Origin: Omphalotus guepiniiformis
Taxonomy: Eukaryota > Basidiomycota > Agaricomycetes > Agaricales > Omphalotaceae
Length of the DNA: 64,000 nt
NCBI GenBank assembly: GCA_028554645.1
Contig: JAQOOI010000070.1
Span: 1,488,001-1,552,000 of the forward strand
Direction: 5' to 3'
In this document: piece by piece, positions 1 through 11,052 of the stretch
Position numbering within the stretch: position 1 is the stretch's first letter
Layout: each line of letters starts with the position of its first letter
The notes under the pieces: model-generated
Told to the model about the DNA's origin: nothing
Seen by the model: only the letters and a program-made list of their open reading frames with translations
Databases searched by the model: none
Program-made: the position numbers and the translations under genes

Positions 1-1130
1 GCCAAGAACAAACTTGCGCATGCATGTCCATGACATGGTTAAACCTTCAACGACGCCAATAAATAGCGCCATCCAGAAATTCCTTCTGCGAAAATATCTT
101 GAATTTCAAACAGACCCTAGAAGACCTCGCCCGATTTTTTTGCCCAAAGGTAATACTGCCTCTATACTCATAACAATCTTGCGATCAGTTTTTGCCGTTT
201 TCCGAGGACCTATCAAGGTAATAACTCATTTTCCACCTATCAATTTGATTGCTAACGACAAGCACCTATTTACCCCCAGTTATCTGTGGCACTCGACGAA
301 ACTCTGATATTCCCTTACACCAATGTGTTCCTTGAATTCCCGCGAACTTTAGGTGACCCCAGCCTTTCTCCGATTTCTATTTCTCGCAAGCGCGAAGCGG
401 TCAAACTTGCAGAAAAAATGCACATTCGGCTCAATTGCATAAACCTACCAGGTATATGCTTCTCGGATGGCACTGCAGAGACCAACAGTCATCTCACCAC
501 TCTAGAGTAAGCTAATTTATTCACTCACTAAAATGTTTAACACTATTATGTTCTAGAACCTACCGTGCTACTAAGCGACAACTCAAAAACTTTCAAAAAA
601 TATGCTCTAAAACTTTCAAAAGACTTTCAATGGCAGTTCGTAACGGTACACTCAAGGGCAAACATGCTTCTTTAATACTTCGCATTGTTCACGCGTACTG
701 CGAAGTTTTCAACGTTAATCGTTCGGTGAGCTGTTATACTGCCTATCTTTTCAATGCACTGGCATCTGATGACACAATCGCAGCCGATTATTAGCATTCA
801 CGGCAGACCTCGAACAGCTAAATACAGAGTATCGGTTATTCTCCCTTCACCTAAAAACGGAAATTTTAATGACGAAAATCCTATGAAAATCTCAAAGAAT
901 CAGCAACTATTATATCAATGTGAAAGACGCAACATCTTTATTACTTCAGATGGTTTTTTTTGAACAAGATTATTCGCTGAAATTGCTTCGGACTTCTCGC
1001 ATTACCTGTACTATATGGACAAGTATTCACGGACACACGAGAGTATGGTTAAACACTCGGACTTTAAAGACAGCGTAAACAAACTGTACTTTACTCACTA
1101 CTTTGGACTAAATTCGCCATCCGCATTCAT
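1..1130 (+). pseudogene. Exon remnants of an unrecognised gene
   Basis: Several short open stretches on the + strand have gene-like composition and plausible splice sites, for example a stretch at 286-508 followed by a GT...TTCTAG intron-like segment (about 508-556), an open stretch at about 557-790, and a final stretch at about 980-1132 that ends in TGA. I could not join them into one continuous reading frame, and I recognise no domain. The most natural reading is an eroded gene or one truncated by the window edge. A functional gene with unusual introns cannot be excluded. Confidence 0.25.
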
Positions 1131-1159
1131 ATGAACCAAAACCAATAGTTGTGATCTGC

Positions 1160-1455
1160 AAAGAAGTTTGAACATGATCGTGAGTGAAATGCAATGTCGA
1201 ACACCTCTCTCTGAGATGTTTCGGGTGTATTCTCTCTTCGACAGTCAAGCAGCCAACCACAATTAATGCGGAACATATGTGAACCAAACACTCTCATAAA
1301 TGTTTCAAATCGGATAGATACACGTCAACATGAAACACAATGCCGAACACCTCTCTTTCAGACCATGTTTCGGCTATAATCTCCCTTCGACATTCGAGCG
1401 GGCTACCACAACTAACGTGAAACATTTCTGAACCAAACACTCTCATGAAAGATCC
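1160..1455. repeat. Diverged ~152 bp tandem duplication
   Basis: The words GAACCAAACACTCTCAT and CGAACACCTCTCT each occur twice, at about 1279/1431 and 1198/1348, so two diverged copies of a unit of about 150 bp lie head to tail. The copies sit directly upstream of the ATG at 1500. They hold no open reading frame and may be a duplicated promoter region. Confidence 0.55.
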
Positions 1456-1499
1456 GAATGGCATAAATACACCTCAATTTGCCAGAAGTAACAACAACA

Positions 1500-2250
1500 A
1501 TGAGTACGCTATCTGCTAACCTCGACGCTCTTTGATTGCTCCCTAACTACCTAGGTGTAGCGGATATCACTACACACTCAAACTGGCATTACTTCAATGG
1601 GCGAAATGTATTATCTGATAAAGAGTATCCAATCAACAAACCTCTCCCTCCAGCTACAATTTTGCGCTTGGCAGGTATCGTCACTTCTCAAAACAACTAC
1701 ACAGGTGGATTTGGAAACTGGTACCCTGATGCTGGAGACGATAGAAAGTTTGAACAAACAAAACGATCTTTCGATCTTTCTGAACCGCCTTTCCCTGGAT
1801 TTAAAGACGACTGGCAAAAAGCAATTGACAAGCTAAAGGAGCAACAAAAGATAGCTTCCAAAGGATCAGAAAATGCGTGGTGGATGCTTTATCCAGAATC
1901 GAACACTTTGTCAGGTATTATGATCAAATTTCGATCGCCTGTGTTTGAGGTAAATATCCATAACTCATTCCGCGCACTTTTTATTCACTTTCTTCTCCGC
2001 AGAAAAAAGAACCGCATGAGAAATTAGAGCGTGAGAGCACCACCTCGATTGTTACCAAGCTAACACACACTTTCTCAGGTCTACTAGATGATTACACCGC
2101 AGATCGCAGGATGGCTGCGAAACTTTTAACAATACAGGAAGAATATAAACCAGCAGATTTTGTGGCATATGACAATAAAGGAAAAAGGATTGAACTATCA
2201 AAGGTTACGAATTCGGAGTGTAACGAGAATTCGTTCTTATGGCGGCACCA
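1500..2250 (+). pseudogene. Unrecognised gene with an in-frame stop near its start
   Basis: An ATG at 1500 opens a frame that meets TGA at 1533-1535 after 11 codons. The same frame then stays open to 1949, is followed by a canonical intron (about 1950-2002, GTAAAT...CGCAG), and continues in phase from 2003 to about 2240. The downstream coding stretch of more than 200 codons is rich in W, Y, P and K and looks like real protein. No domain is recognised. The early TGA and the loss of a natural end next to the transposable element at 2691 suggest a dead gene. An alternative start after the stop, or recoding, would be the other explanations. Confidence 0.45.
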
Positions 2251-2265
2251 TCCAGCCAAAAATTT

Positions 2266-2500
2266 GACGGTTAAGCGGGCCTCCGCTTTGATCGGAGCAA
2301 CCTTAAATTGTATATGTAATAATTGTATATTAGTCAGCATTCTCGGCCCTCGTTTTTGCGCACTTATGGTCAGTTAAGCTGGCCTCCGGTTAAGTCGGTT
2401 GTCATTGCCGGAGGCCTGATTAGTCAGCGTTTCTCTTGCGCTCCGTGGTCAGTTAAGGCTGGCCTCCGGTTCAATCGGTCCGTCCTTGCCCGAGGCTCGT
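2266..2500. repeat. GC-rich degenerate repeats
   Basis: GGTCAGTTAAG followed by CTGGCCTCCGGTT occurs at about 2368 and 2447 (period about 79 bp), and a weaker relative (GACGGTTAAGCGGGCCTCCG) lies at 2266. The units contain the complementary words GCCTCCGG and CCGGAGGC. This GC-rich block contrasts sharply with the AT-rich element that follows. It is non-coding as far as I can see. Confidence 0.5.
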
Positions 2501-2690
2501 TCTGCCCCTCATCTGCCCCCTCATTTTTGTGCTCCATGCCACTGGCAGGACTGGGTTAGATATTATTTTGAGGTTGTTATAAACATAAAATATTCTAGGA
2601 GGTCCAAGTTATAAATGTATTAAAACAAGATGTTAAATACAAGTAAAAAAAAACACATTTTTTGTAAGAAACATGTAATTTTTTATACAG

Positions 2691-2905
2691 TGGATGAAAT
2701 TTAACATAAAATCTGTGAGAAAATGCTAAACATATGTTGAATTAATATGGAAATTTTTCATCATTTTTTTTGCTACTAATACTAAAATTATGTTAAAATT
2801 ATAGTAAATTGTATCAACACAATACCTTCATTTCTCCAACATCAAACACAGTGATTTACAGTGAACAGATGTTGAACAAATATCAAAAATCATTTATCAT
2901 AAAAC
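2691..2905 (+). repeat. Left terminal inverted repeat
   Basis: This AT-rich arm includes AACATAAAATCTGTGAG, TTTGCTACTAATACTAAAAT and CAACACAATACCTTCATTTC. The same words occur on the opposite strand at 6195-6410, with scattered substitutions and a few small indels. Confidence 0.85.
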
Positions 2906-2914
2906 TTTAATTAT

Positions 2915-3400
2915 ACACTCTGTACACCTGTATACACCATGTATACACCCTGTCACATGTGTATACACCTGTATACACCTGTATACACCCATATACACCC
3001 TGTACACCTGTATACACACTGTCTGTATACAGGGTGACAGATGTACAGGGTGTATACAGGGTGGATACAGGGTGGATACAGGGTGAATACAGGGTGTATA
3101 CAGGGTGTATACAGGATGCATACAGGGTGTATACAGGGTGTGTACAGGGTCAGGCTGGATACAGAGTGTATACAGAGTGTATACAGGATGTATACAGGGT
3201 GGATACAGAGTGGATACAGGGTGGATACAGAGTGTATACAGAGTGAATACAGGGTGTATACAGGGTGTATACAGGGTGTACACAGGTGTATACAGAGTGT
3301 ATACAGGTATACAGGGTGACATGTATACAGGGTGTATACAGGGTGACATGTATACAGGGTGTATACAGAGTGTATATGGGTGTATACCTTGTCTGTATAT
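2915..3400. repeat. 11-bp minisatellite block 1, with strand switch
   Basis: Units are variants of GTGTATACAGG. From about 2915 to 3023 the units read in the opposite sense (CCTGTATACAC). From about 3024 onward they read GTGTATACAGG. The block therefore contains a head-to-head inversion around 3010-3030. Each unit contains the palindrome GTATAC. Confidence 0.9.
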
Positions 3401-4079
3401 ACCTCACCTTGGAAACACCTTCTGTACACAAGTTTGTATATATTAACCCCTCTGTTCTGTATACAGAGATATCAGTGTCCATCTACTAGGTCCATGCAGA
3501 TGCATCCTGGATGTATACACATGGGATATGCAAGATGAATTCACCTAATGTACAACTGTATCCATATACACAGACTATATACATAAATGATCCTGTTTAT
3601 CATAGTTTTCTTATTTGTTCAACATATAGCTAGTATATATGAATAACCAAAACATAAATTTCACCATCAGAAATTTAACATTACTTTCACATATGTTTAG
3701 CATAAGTTCACAGTAATTTTCTGTCTGTTATTCTGAATCAATTTTAAATTGGTTTAGCATATTTTTCACACATCTATTCTATTTCTCTCTGTATTTAACT
3801 CTGAATATATCTTATTTGTTCAGCATATCTTCAGTATATTTGCACAAGCAAAACATGAATGTTATTTTAGAAACATTTAACATTAGTTTCACATTTGTTT
3901 AGCATAAGTTCACAGTAATATCCTGTCTGTTATTCTGAATTGATTTTGAATTGCTTTAGCATAGTTTCCACACACCTTTTCCATTTGTCTCTGTATTTTA
4001 TGATGAAACAATCATGATCTTGATTAACATAATTGCATCCAAAATTCAATATTTATTTTAAACAATTTTCTCAAAAATA

Positions 4080-4425
4080 ATGTATAGAGTGTATATAGGG
4101 TGTATACAGGTCTACAGGGGTGTATTACAGGGTGTATACAGGGTGAGATGTATAGAGGGTGCATACAGAGTGCATACAGAGTGCATACAGGGTGTATACA
4201 GGGTGTATACAGGGTGCATACAGGGTGTATACAGGGTGTATACAGGGTGCATACAGGGTGTATACAGGGTGTATACAGGGTGTACACAGGGTGTATACAG
4301 GGTGTATACAGGGTGTACACAGGTGTATACAGAGTGTATACAGGTATACAGGGTGACATGTATACAGGGTGTATACAGGGTGACATGTATACAGGGTGTA
4401 TACAGAGTGTATATGGGTGTATACC
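4080..4425. repeat. 11-bp minisatellite block 2
   Basis: About thirty units of GTGTATACAGG with variants GTGCATACAGG and GTGTACACAGG, all in one orientation. It opens with the degenerate start GTATAGAGTGTATATAGGG, which is shared with block 3. Confidence 0.9.
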
Positions 4426-5116
4426 TTGTCTGTATATACCTCACCTTGGAAACACCTTCTGTACACAAGTTTGTATATATTAACCCCTCTGTTCTGTATA
4501 CAGAGATATCAGTGTCCATCTACTAGGTCCATGCAGATGCATCCTGGATGTATACACATGGGATATGCAAGATGAATTCACCTAATGTACAACTGTATCC
4601 ATATACACAGACTATATACATAAATGATCCTGTTTATCATAGTTTTCTTATTTGTTCAACATATAGCTAGTATATATGAATAACCAAAACATAAATTTCA
4701 CCATCAGAAATTTAACATTACTTTCACATATGTTTAGCATAAGTTCACAGTAATTTTCTGTCTGTTATTCTGAATCAATTTTAAATTGGTTTAGCATATT
4801 TTTCACACATCTATTCTATTTCTCTCTGTATTTAACTCTGAATATATCTTATTTGTTCAGCATATCTTCAGTATATTTGCACAAGCAAAACATGAATGTT
4901 ATTTTAGAAACATTTAACATTAGTTTCACATTTGTTTAGCATAAGTTCACAGTAATATCCTGTCTGTTATTCTGAATTGATTTTGAATTGCTTTAGCATA
5001 GTTTCCACACACCTTTTCCATTTGTCTCTGTATTTTATGATGAAACAATCATGATCTTGATTAACATAATTGCATCCAAAATTCAATATTTATTTTAAAC
5101 AATTTTCTCAAAAATA

Positions 5117-5485
5117 ATGTATAGAGTGTATATAGGGTGTATACAGGTCTACAGGGGTGTATTACAGGGTGTATACAGGGTGAGATGTATAGAGGGTGCA
5201 TACAGAGTGCATACAGAGTGCATACAGGGTGTATACAGGGTGTATACAGGGTGCATACAGGGTGTATACAGGGTGTATACAGGGTGTATACAGGGTGTAT
5301 ACAGGGTGCATACAGGGTGTATACAGGGTGTATACAGGGTGTACACAGGGTGTATACAGGGTGTATACAGGGTGTACACAGGTGTATACAGAGTGTATAC
5401 AGGTATACAGGGTGACATGTATACAGGGTGTATACAGGGTGACATGTATACAGGGTGTATACAGAGTGTATATGGGTGTATACCT
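5117..5485. repeat. 11-bp minisatellite block 3
   Basis: Same unit, order and flanks as block 2, but about two units longer. This is consistent with copy-number slippage after the higher-order duplication. Confidence 0.9.
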
Positions 5486-6194
5486 TGTCTGTATATACCT
5501 CACCTTGGAAACACCTTCTGTACACAAGTTTGTATATATTAACCCCTCTGTTCTGTATACAGAGATATCAGTGTCCATCTACTAGGTCCATGCAGATGCA
5601 TCCTGGATGTATACACATGGGATATGCAAGATGAATTCACCTAATGTACAACTGTATCCATATACACAGACTATATACATAAATGATCCTGTTTATCATA
5701 GTTTTCTTATTTGTTCAACATATAGCTAGTATATATGAATAACCAAAACATAAATTTCACCATCAGAAATTTAACATTACTTTCACATATGTTTAGCATA
5801 AGTTCACAGTAATTTTCTGTCTGTTATTCTGAATCAATTTTAAATTGGTTTAGCATATTTTTCACACATCTATTCTATTTCTCTCTGTATTTAACTCTGA
5901 ATATATCTTATTTGTTCAGCATATCTCCAGTATATTTGCACAAGCAAAACATGAATGTTACTTTAGAAACATTTAACATTAGTTTCACATTTGTTGGGCA
6001 TAAGTTCACAGTAATATCCTGTCTATTATTCTGAATTGATTTTGAATTGCTTTAGCATAGTTTCCACACACCTTTTCCATTTGTCTCTGTATTTTATGAT
6101 GAAACAATCATGATCTTGATTAACATAATTGCATCCAAAATTCAATATTTATTTTAAACACTTTTCCCAAAAATAATGATAAGATTTTATGGAA

Positions 6195-6410
6195 TTTATG
6201 ATAAATGATTTTTGATATTTGTTCAAGATCTGTTCACTGTAAATAACTGTGTTTGATGTTGGAGAAATGAAGGTATTGTGTTGATACAATTTACTACAAT
6301 TTGAACATAATTTTAGTATTAGTAGCAAAAAAAATGATGAAAAATTTTGGTATTGATTCAATATATGTTTAGCATTTTCTCAGATTTTATGTTAAATTGT
6401 GTCCAGTGAC
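6195..6410 (-). repeat. Right terminal inverted repeat
   Basis: Reverse complement of the left arm at 2691-2905. The homology runs from the TTTATGATAAATGATT word at the inner edge to the AATTTAACAT word (read on the other strand) close to the outer edge. Confidence 0.85.
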
Positions 6411-6474
6411 AGTTTTGTCTGTATTGCATGCACAGATGTGCTGCCAAAACTGAATTCGTTCCCGCCTGCATCCT

Positions 6475-7033
6475 GTGATGCAGGCTGACAGTCCAAGTCA
6501 ATTTTTAAATAAACCTCTCATAGATCAACGCTCACAACCATTCACGCAGGTCAAACCAATGCTAGATGGTGCTTTGGTTGAAGTTGCTTTCACAATGCGT
6601 CACTGGAAGTTTCCAAAGGACACAGTAGACAGCTTTTCTGCAGATATTGTGCACATCATGGTCTTACTATCATCTGATGAACTCACGCAAGAACTCGATG
6701 CCACTACGCTTGCGCCTGGGCTGGTTCAAATGCTTCAACTTCCAGATCAACTTAATCAAACTCGTGAGAATTCTCAGCTTACTTTTATTCTAAACTAATA
6801 TTGCCACCCCCTGATTAGGAACGATTAATGTGCCAAGGCTTTCAGAAGTAGAACAGAAAACTACAACCAATGTTGAATCTCAAAACACTGAAAACAGTGC
6901 TTCGGGTGACGCACCACTGCCAACGGTTTCATCTAATATTCCTACAACCGCGGAGCATAAGCGAAAATGCGCGAATACTGAATTAGTGGAATCCTCTACC
7001 AAGAAAACAAAGATTGTAACCTCTTCCACATGA
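6475..7033 (+). pseudogene. 3' part of an unrecognised gene
   Basis: Two exons fit together: about 6475 (open back to 6454) to 6763, then a 55-bp intron 6764-6818 (GTGAGA...GATTAG), then 6819-7033 with TGA. The phases match. The predicted tail is rich in T, S, E and K and ends with a lysine/arginine cluster (KRKCANTE, TKKTKI), possibly a nuclear localisation signal. No domain is recognised and there is no convincing ATG context. Its position just beyond the right arm of the element suggests that it may be the other half of the gene ending near 2240, split by the insertion. That link is an inference. Confidence 0.4.
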
Positions 7034-7401
7034 ATACACACACACATTACGCGGACTATTTATTAATTCTACATTGACTTTAATGCTTGTTTTCCCTACC
7101 TACTGAATCTACCGCGTGATAGCTGCAACCAAGCAAGGTTTCTGCCGACGCAGTCGGCTTTTACCCTAGTGCTGAATAGTGACGTTAAGTGGTCGATACG
7201 TACAAAATGATAAAGAAAGGCCATCTTCACAACTTTTTATGTAGAGCCCAAGAGAACTAACCCCTATTTTCGAATCTTTACACGTGACTGCGGAAGGTGA
7301 AGACATCTCAGATCAACAAGACCAAAACAAGCTATCTTTGGGAGCTGGAAGCTGTCCATAACCAGTGACCACAGCAACTAAATCTCTTTTTTCTTGCCAC
7401 C
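7034..7401. other. Intergenic, Rtf1 promoter side
   Basis: No reading frame or repeat of note. It contains the 5' flank of the Rtf1 gene. I see no TATA box that stands out. Confidence 0.5.
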
Positions 7402-9442
7402 ATGTCCGACTTTGACGACGAACTCTTAGAACTCGTAGAAGCCGGCTCCGAGAAGGGCAGGAAGAGGAAAAGGTCCAAGACCAAGGCATCGTCGTCCAAG
7501 AGACGCAAAGCCGATGAGTGCTCCTGCTTAGTTGCGCCCTGTTGTATTTAAAACAGCTTTCTAGTGACTCGGACGAAGAGGCGCCCGATATGGAGGAGGA
7601 GGAAGATCCGTATCCTCTAGAGGGCAAGTATGTCGACGAAGCTGACATGCAACGGTCAGTATGCATCTGTCACGTAAAGGACCATTCCCCCCCGTTGAAC
7701 ATTTCGAACGAAAAGTTTGATGCAATTGTCCGAGATTGAGAGGGAAGATATAATTGCTACTCGTCTGGAGGAAAAACAGAAGATCCAGGACAAACGAGCT
7801 ATTTCTCAAATGATCAAAGAGCAAAGAGGTGACTTGGATAGTGTATCGAAGGCTGCTAAACGTGCGTGGATTTTGTTAACGAGATTTTTTGGTGACAGCG
7901 ACATTGAAATGAGGTGATTGTGTTGTTTAGGGCAGCATACGGCTCGAGGTGCCACTAAGGAAAAAAGCAGGAAGCTCGATGAGCTGAAAGCTAGACGGAA
8001 GGCGAAGGACGAGAAGAGTAGGGTACGCGTGGCTGTTTCGTTCTCTATGGTCATGAGTTCTGATAGTTCCCTTTAGAATCGCAATTACTCCCCCAAGCGA
8101 GAACGTTCTTCCTCACCTATGGACATGGAAACCTCAGACGAGGACGAGGAGGACGGCATGATCACGAAGGACGAGCAAGAGGAAGAACGTGAGCGTAGGC
8201 TATACAACAAGCCACCTCCTGTCGACGAGGAACCTGCCAAACTTCCCGACCTCGAGAGTGTTCGGCTGTCTCGGAATACAATTGTCAAACATTGCATGGC
8301 ACCGTGGTTTGAGCAGTATATCATTGGAACTTGGGTTCGGTATCTCATCGGTCAAGAGGGCGGGGAACAGATATACCGTATGTGCCAGGTTACCAGTACG
8401 TCTTCTTTCCGTTCGTCCATCATTCCCTGTTCGGCTCATGGGGAGCAGGGCTTGGGGAATCTATCAAGCCTTACAAGATCGAGAATATCATGTTTGATAA
8501 ACAGGCTGAGTTGGCACATGGCAATTCAACGCGTTTGTTTAACCTAGACAAAGTTTCTAATTCGCCCTTTTTGGATGCAAGTATATCTCCCGTCACCGTT
8601 TCAAAAGCATTAAACTGACGCCGCAATTTTTAGAAAGAGTTTGCCCGTCTGACGAGTGTTATTAGAAATGAAAAGGGTTCGATGCCAACCAAGTCTGCAC
8701 TGGAGGCCAAGGCCGCGGAAATGAAGAGATTGGTGGAAGCCCCAATCACTGAGGTATTAAGAGCTTTGCATCGGCGGTTTATAGTTTCTTGCTGATTGTC
8801 CTGAGAGTGATATTAGCAAAATTCTTGAAAGGAAGAGCAAAATATCTTCCCACCGTCCTCCGGGGTGGACGACCTTGGAACGCTCACGCCTCACGCAAGC
8901 TCGTACACTTGCTCAGCGTCGACAGGATTATAAAGAGGTGGAAGAAATTGACGCTAAACTCGCCGAGTTTGATGCAATGCATGGGACTGGAGATGTTAAT
9001 GGATCCCCAGGGGGCGGTGGTAACCGCCACAAGGATACTAACGTGTTGGCGATTCTCAGTGAGAAGAATCGCAAGGCTAATGCGGAGGCAGTGCGGAGGG
9101 CTGAACAGCATGAGGCAGAGAGGAGGAGGAAGGAAAGGAAGCTTGCGTTGTCGGGCAAGAGTGGTACTGCTACACCTACTGATCCGAGTGCGAGGTTGAG
9201 GATCCTTCCTCGCACATTTAATGCCGCGACGCCTTCTAGGTATGTTCAATCTGTTACTGTTAACTTCATGCCTCATACTGACTTTTTCTAGGGCCGGAAC
9301 TCCTGCTTCACCTTCTCTCAAACCACAGCAGTCTGAGGTGGCAGACACACCTCCGCCGTTGATACCCGCGACAAATGGAAATGCTAAATCATTTGAGGCA
9401 TCGGTAATTGCATCTATTGAGGTTGACCTAGGCGATTTTTAG
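7402..9442 (+). CDS. RTF1: RNA polymerase-associated protein Rtf1 (Plus3 domain)
   Basis: Rtf1 is a subunit or partner of the Paf1 complex, which travels with RNA polymerase II and promotes histone H2B ubiquitination and elongation. My model has nine exons: 7402-7517, 7565-7654, 7716-7828, 7931-8022, 8077-8395, 8449-8576, 8634-8753, 8806-9239 and 9292-9442. They sum to 521 codons including the stop. The N-terminus is acidic and basic low complexity. A charged coiled region comes next (KSRKLDELKARRKAKDEK). The Plus3 domain starts around LESVRLSRNTIVKH and includes WFEQYIIGTWVRYLIG, KPYKIENIMFDKQ and SNSPFLDKEF. The C-terminal helix ERSRLTQARTLAQRRQDY is also typical. The start has the strong context CCACCATGTC. 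The intron at 8577-8633 needs a GC donor (GCAAGT) to keep frame. Confidence 0.92.
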
Positions 9443-9919
9443 AGGTAATAAATTGGGCTACTGCTTGTAGAGCAGTATTAAAAATTAGTTTGGAGACGGC
9501 GCATGTACGAGAATATGTTAAGGAAACTCATATAGCATTTGTTATTTATCCTCGCATTGTAGACCTTGGCTTGATGCATTTTTGACATGTAATAGTAGTT
9601 TAGTTGAATTTGGCAATAATAATAAAATGGCTAGAATTTCGTTTGTTTTTGTGTCTCGAAACTTCACAGAGGTTCTGCCTGGTTCTGCTACTTTCCACTG
9701 CCCAGTGGCCAGATCAGATCGACGTCATGACCCACTCTTATGTTGTTGTTCACTTCTTGTTATTCAGACTTGTTGTCTTCTAATTCTGCTCTATCTAAAA
9801 GTGAAGCAATAATCTCCCGGGGATTCTCTAATCAAAGCCTCACTCTCATCTTCATCCCCTTCACCATCATCAAAACTTCTCCCCTTCCAATCTTCCAATA
9901 TCTTGAAATCGTCTTGAAG
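9443..9919. other. Intergenic between Rtf1 and Hikeshi genes
   Basis: AT-rich 3' flank of Rtf1 and a pyrimidine-rich stretch (about 9830-9905) just before the next start codon, as is common in fungal promoters. Nothing else is seen. Confidence 0.5.
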
Positions 9920-10593
9920 ATGTTCGGTTGCCTAGTTGCTGGCCGTCTTTTGCAGACAAATCTTCAGCAAGTTGACGAGACACATGCTCTCTTCGAATTG
10001 CCAAATGCCAGTACCATAAATCATGTCTGTGTGTTCCTTCTTGGAACAGTACCGTTCCCCGATGGATATGGAGCCACAGTGCATTTATTCTGGCCAGGGA
10101 GAGGCTTCCAACTGCTAGGAATGTGAGTAATTTTTTCGTACCACCCTCATATCATCCTAAACATATTTATAGGTTATCGAATGAAAAACCATCAGCGATA
10201 TTTCGTCTTCGCGGGACATTCTCAGCATCAACGACATCTGCTGTATTCAATGCCACAGGGACAACACCAATGGGCCTTGCACCCAACCAACCTTCGGACG
10301 TGACGGCCAGCCTAGGCATTTCGATCGAGCCGTTATCACAAATTGAACCTCAACTCGCATCCTTACCTTCTGCGCTCGCAAAGCCAGGACAGGATCTCAC
10401 TAAAAATCCTACGCTGCTTGCTGAACGGATCGTCAAGCATCTGTTCAACTATGTGTCTGGGTTTGCAGGCGGGGGTGGACCTATGACACCCGATGTTGCT
10501 GTGCCGATGGGGATTATAGCAAAGTGGTACGAGAGTTTTATGGGGAAGGTGAAGAACGGTGGGATAGGTTTTTTGGAGAGAGAAGAGTCATAG
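9920..10593 (+). CDS. OPI10: Hikeshi/OPI10 family protein
   Basis: Hikeshi carries Hsp70 into the nucleus during heat stress. The yeast relative OPI10 was found through inositol-related phenotypes. Two exons, 9920-10122 and 10173-10593, give 207 residues, the usual size of the family. The start MFGCLVAGRLLQT is diagnostic, and INHVCVFLLGTVPFPDGYGA and KPSAIFRLRGTFS follow in the expected order. The FG-containing N-terminal domain binds nucleoporins in the family. The C-terminal half (LAERIVKHLFNYVSGF, then IAKWYESFMGKVKNG) matches the helical C-terminal domain. An in-frame ATG exists upstream at 9740, but the family begins at 9920. The gene is followed by an unremarkable 3' flank. Confidence 0.93.
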
Positions 10594-11050
10594 TGCTAGT
10601 AGAGGAAGTGAGGACAGGAGGAGCGATGATACCTTACTTGTATGTTTGTTTCATGGCTTTCACGCTACTTTCTACTGAGGAATTGGATTATAACAGGTAC
10701 ATGATCTAATTGTAATAGAATTGCTTTTTCTCCCGGAATTTCCTTCTGAAATATAAAACTGCATATGAACTCAAGTGTGAGCAGAACATGCAGCATGCGA
10801 AGAAGTGTCACCGCAGCTACGACCATCACTGATTGCTTTCGACCTCTCGTGATTCAGGGTTCAGAATACACTCGAAGGAGAACACGAAGATCAATATATC
10901 ATTTGGGCGCGCAACAGCTTTTATTCTTGTACTCATAGTAGGCGCCGGAGACTGTCCTCATCCTTCGTCCCCATTTCTGAACCCAGATTATACCAGTCAG
11001 TGCAGAACCAAGTCTCGGACTTGCTAGCTGATTTATTTGTTGGCACAGTG
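10594..11050. other. Intergenic or unresolved 5' exons
   Basis: Between Hikeshi and the DUF6535-type gene. A frame open from about 10853 runs without ATG into 11085 and could be upstream coding sequence of the next gene, which then needs a start exon I could not place. Otherwise nothing is seen. Confidence 0.35.
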
Positions 11051-11052
11051 AG

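Larger units (their letters stand above)
3390..6175. repeat. Higher-order tandem repeat, three copies of ~1.04 kb
   Basis: An AT-rich spacer of about 690 bp, starting with GTATATGGGTGTATACCTTG, recurs at about 3390, 4427 and 5486, and is followed each time except the last by a minisatellite block. The offsets are about 1037 and 1059 bp, and the difference comes from unit number in the minisatellite. Spacers 1 and 2 look identical, while spacer 3 has several substitutions (for example near 5927, 5961, 5997 and 6024). Each spacer has its own internal duplication of about 203 bp (GTTTAGCATAAGTTCACAGT at about 3695 and 3898). Confidence 0.9.
2691..6410. mobile_element. TIR element packed with satellite DNA (non-autonomous)
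   Basis: Arms of about 215 bp at 2691-2905 and 6195-6410 are inverted copies of each other, close to 90% identical by eye. Everything between them is repetitive: an 11-bp minisatellite in three blocks and three copies of an AT-rich spacer of about 690 bp. The long open frames across it are artefacts, because an 11-bp unit without stops is open in all frames. No transposase is encoded, so the element would depend on an enzyme supplied elsewhere. Exact ends and a target-site duplication could not be fixed. The outermost alignable words are CAGTGGATG on the left and, reading the other strand, CACTGGACAC on the right. Confidence 0.75.

Noticed and set aside
2915..5485. Resemblance of spaced short repeats to a CRISPR array
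   Set aside because: Units are contiguous 11-mers without unique spacers, in a eukaryotic genome.
2897..5585. Long open frames with VYTGCIQG / CIHPVYTLYTP repeats on both strands
   Set aside because: They are translations of the 11-bp satellite, which is stop-free in all frames. No start context, no domain, and the same pattern in every frame.
8884..9348. 154-codon - strand frame across the Rtf1 3' end
   Set aside because: Overlaps well-supported Rtf1 exons and has no recognisable features.
10833..11027. First exon of the DUF6535-type gene with start at 10833
   Set aside because: This frame ends in TAG and does not join in phase to the next exon. The competing open frame lacks an ATG, so the 5' end was left open.
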